Shown: in pieces, positions 29,537-30,799 of the stretch
Position numbering within the stretch: the stretch's first letter is position 1
Layout: each line of letters begins with the position of its first letter
Source of the DNA: a virus
DNA length: 30,799 nt
Direction: 5' to 3' (one strand)
Virus record (IMG/VR): IMGVR_UViG_3300031749_000026
Coordinates: 1-30,799 of that record
Notes under the pieces: model-generated
Told to the model about the DNA's origin: nothing
The model's database searches: none
The model's input: the letters and a program-made list of their open reading frames with translations, nothing else
Program-made: the position numbers and the translations under genes

Positions 29537-29566
29537 TTGACAGATGTTATACCTTGCCCTTATAAT
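29537..29566 (+). promoter_or_regulatory. Strong rightward promoter for scaffold/capsid (P-late)
   Basis: -35 TTGACA at 29537-29542, 18-base spacer, -10 TATAAT at 29561-29566. Both hexamers are perfect. The leader to the ATG at 29637 contains GTTTTC/GAAAAC hairpin (29590-29595/29602-29607), GCAC/GTGC (29585-29588/29611-29614) and outer TTGAC/GTCAA (29571-29575/29622-29626) ending next to AAAGGAGG. Confidence 0.85.
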
Positions 29567-29636
29567 GTAATTGACCAAGCCGAAGCACAGTTTTCGCTAT
29601 TGAAAACCAAGTGCGTAAGCAGTCAAAGGAGGTTAA

Positions 29637-30329
29637 ATGACAAAAGTTAACGAATCTGACCAAGTGGAAGAGTTATTTGAAACTCCACAGTCAGAGGAGA
29701 AAATGGAGGAAGAGAAGGCAGCTGGTGAGTCTTCTCCAGTCCAAGAGAAACTCTACACACTCCCTGATGGCAGAAAGGTCACAGCGGAGCAAGTGTATGA
29801 GGAGTATCAAAAACTCTTACCTGAATTCACCAGGCGTTCACAGGAACTTGCAGAGTTAAAAAAGAAAACAGAAACGGTTGAAGAAGATGAAACCGTTCGT
29901 CAAATTCGGGAAGAGTTGAAAAAACATGGCGTTGTTTTTAAGGATGAGTTTGAGCAAGAAAAAAATCAACTCATCCAAAGTATTCGTCGAGAGATTGAAT
30001 ACGAACAACGTCTGAAAGAGTTGGAAAAGGAAATTGATGGTTCTGATGGTAGACCTCCCTTTCGGAGGGAGGAAGTTTTGGCACACATGACCAAAGTCCC
30101 TATTTACGACCCATTAAAGGCGTATGAGGACTTGCATCGTGCCAAACTTGATGAGTGGAAAATCCAACAGTTTCTAGCAAAGAAACAAGGACTTTCCACT
30201 TACGAATCCGTAAGGGGAAGGTCAGTTGGAACACCACCTCCACCAGCACCATCAAAGCCACTCGGGAAAATGTCTGATAGTGAGCTGAAAGACCTGATTG
30301 TTGAAGAACTGAGTAAACCAACTGAGTAA
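29637..30329 (+). CDS. Capsid scaffolding protein
   Basis: 230 residues, acidic and helical. Residues ~1-38 are disordered acid/serine-rich (ETPQSEEKMEEEKAAGESS). YTLPDGRKVTAEQVYEEYQK (residues ~40-59) followed by LLPEFTRRSQELAELKKK is the pattern of phage scaffold proteins. Residues ~65-150 are a long coiled coil. The C-terminus has a PPPPAPSKPLGKMSDSELKD linker and a short amphipathic helix, as expected for coat binding. It lies directly upstream of the capsid gene with AAAGGAGG at 29623-29630. It guides procapsid assembly and is lost on maturation. Confidence 0.8.
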   Translation: MTKVNESDQVEELFETPQSEEKMEEEKAAGESSPVQEKLYTLPDGRKVTAEQVYEEYQKLLPEFTRRSQELAELKKKTETVEEDETVRQIREELKKHGVVFKDEFEQEKNQLIQSIRREIEYEQRLKELEKEIDGSDGRPPFRREEVLAHMTKVPIYDPLKAYEDLHRAKLDEWKIQQFLAKKQGLSTYESVRGRSVGTPPPPAPSKPLGKMSDSELKDLIVEELSKPTE

Positions 30330-30356
30330 AAATTTAAGAATTTTAAGGAGGAATAG

Positions 30357-30799
30357 ATGGCGATTACTATTTCCGATATTTCTAATATTCTCCAAAAAAT
30401 CATTGCTCCTCGTATCGAAGAGCAATTGCCTACCGAGACAATCTGGTATGACATGCTTTCCAGAAATTCTGGCGTTACGCCAATGGCTAATAACACCTTC
30501 TATATTACACTGAGAACGGCACGCCACAGCGGAATTGCCGCAGTAACAGAAGGTGCTAAATTGGCAAGCGGTAAGCCAGGTTGGTCTCAGGCAACAGTGC
30601 CAGCAAAATATGTGTTTGGCACTTTTGATATTTCTGACCAAGCGATTGAGTCAGCAAAAGGAGATCCAGGCGCTTTGGCAAACATCTTGGTTGAACAATC
30701 CGCAGCGTTAAGAACAGACTTTGCCCGAGATCTCAACAGAATGTTCTTCTTTGACGGTAATGGGATTTTGGCAAAGACTGCTTCTTCGGGTTCTAGCTC
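30357..30799 (+). CDS. Major capsid protein, HK97-type, N-terminal part
   Basis: The ATG at 30357 has AAGGAGG at 30344-30350. The open frame runs past the window end, giving 147 residues. Visible pattern: SDISNILQKIIAPRIEEQLP, then YDMLSRNSGVTPMANNTFYI, and TEGAKLASGKPGWSQATVPA followed by KYVFGTFDISDQAIESAKGD and TDFARDLNRMFFFDGNG. The E-loop-like and spine-helix order fits HK97-fold coat proteins with a cleavable or short N-arm. It follows the scaffold and builds the icosahedral head. The remainder is outside the window. Confidence 0.8.
   Translation, partial: MAITISDISNILQKIIAPRIEEQLPTETIWYDMLSRNSGVTPMANNTFYITLRTARHSGIAAVTEGAKLASGKPGWSQATVPAKYVFGTFDISDQAIESAKGDPGALANILVEQSAALRTDFARDLNRMFFFDGNGILAKTASSGSS

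Noticed and set aside
29503-29565. 20-codon open frame starting MAAGQRRLGKP
   Set aside because: It overlaps the late promoter hexamers and has a poor ribosome site.

Overview
The window is about 31 kb of a tailed double-stranded DNA bacteriophage genome (Caudoviricetes) with podovirus-like architecture. The evidence is a P22/T7-style head-tail set: TerS, TerL, portal, scaffold, HK97-type capsid, tail adaptor, beta-propeller tail hub and large internal virion proteins, with no tape-measure, sheath or tail-tube genes. The host is bacterial: promoters are close to the sigma70 consensus, Shine-Dalgarno sites are AGGAGG-like, and perfect DnaA boxes (TTATCCACA) are present. UGA is used as a normal stop. 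Composition is AT-rich with a GC-richer tail-spike segment. I cannot name the host or a described phage genus. Both ends are cut inside genes: a tail-fibre gene at base 1 and the major capsid gene at base 30799.

Layout. (1) 1-14066, rightward late genes: fibre end, beta-helix tail spike, small accessory proteins, a two-gene holin-like pair, a C1q-like fibre, tail adaptor, beta-propeller hub, proteins with a repeated YGIK module, two internal virion proteins and a C39-like peptidase with an SH3-like domain. (2) 20870-14057, leftward genes read from two near-identical promoters: small DNA-binding and hypothetical proteins, an OB-fold-like protein, a cysteine-rich hexapeptide-repeat protein behind an elaborate RNA structure, a second lysis cassette (membrane protein, transglycosylase-like enzyme, membrane protein), a broken DNA methyltransferase, a small PDDEXK nuclease, a glycosyltransferase and a methyltransferase. 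The two transcription units converge and overlap by 10 bp at 14057-14066. (3) 20743-21570, an 828-base divergent control region without convincing genes, holding DnaA boxes, 14-bp iteron-like repeats, AT-rich 12-13-mers, a consensus rightward promoter, possible operators and a transcription attenuator. (4) 21571-30799, rightward: O-like replication initiator, hypothetical protein, TerS, TerL with an intein, a membrane protein, portal, a run of tiny basic proteins around an ATP-grasp-like enzyme, then a separate promoter for scaffold and capsid.

How it fits together: 21571 probably encodes the initiator acting at the origin just upstream. Leftward genes probably modify the host or DNA and supply part of lysis. 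Rightward transcription makes replication, packaging and head proteins and presumably continues past the window end into the tail genes seen at the left edge, as in a circularly permuted map. The most distinctive elements are the composite origin with its attenuator, the intein in TerL, the hexapeptide-repeat protein with a possible anti-Shine-Dalgarno RNA switch, and the ATP-grasp enzyme among small basic peptides.
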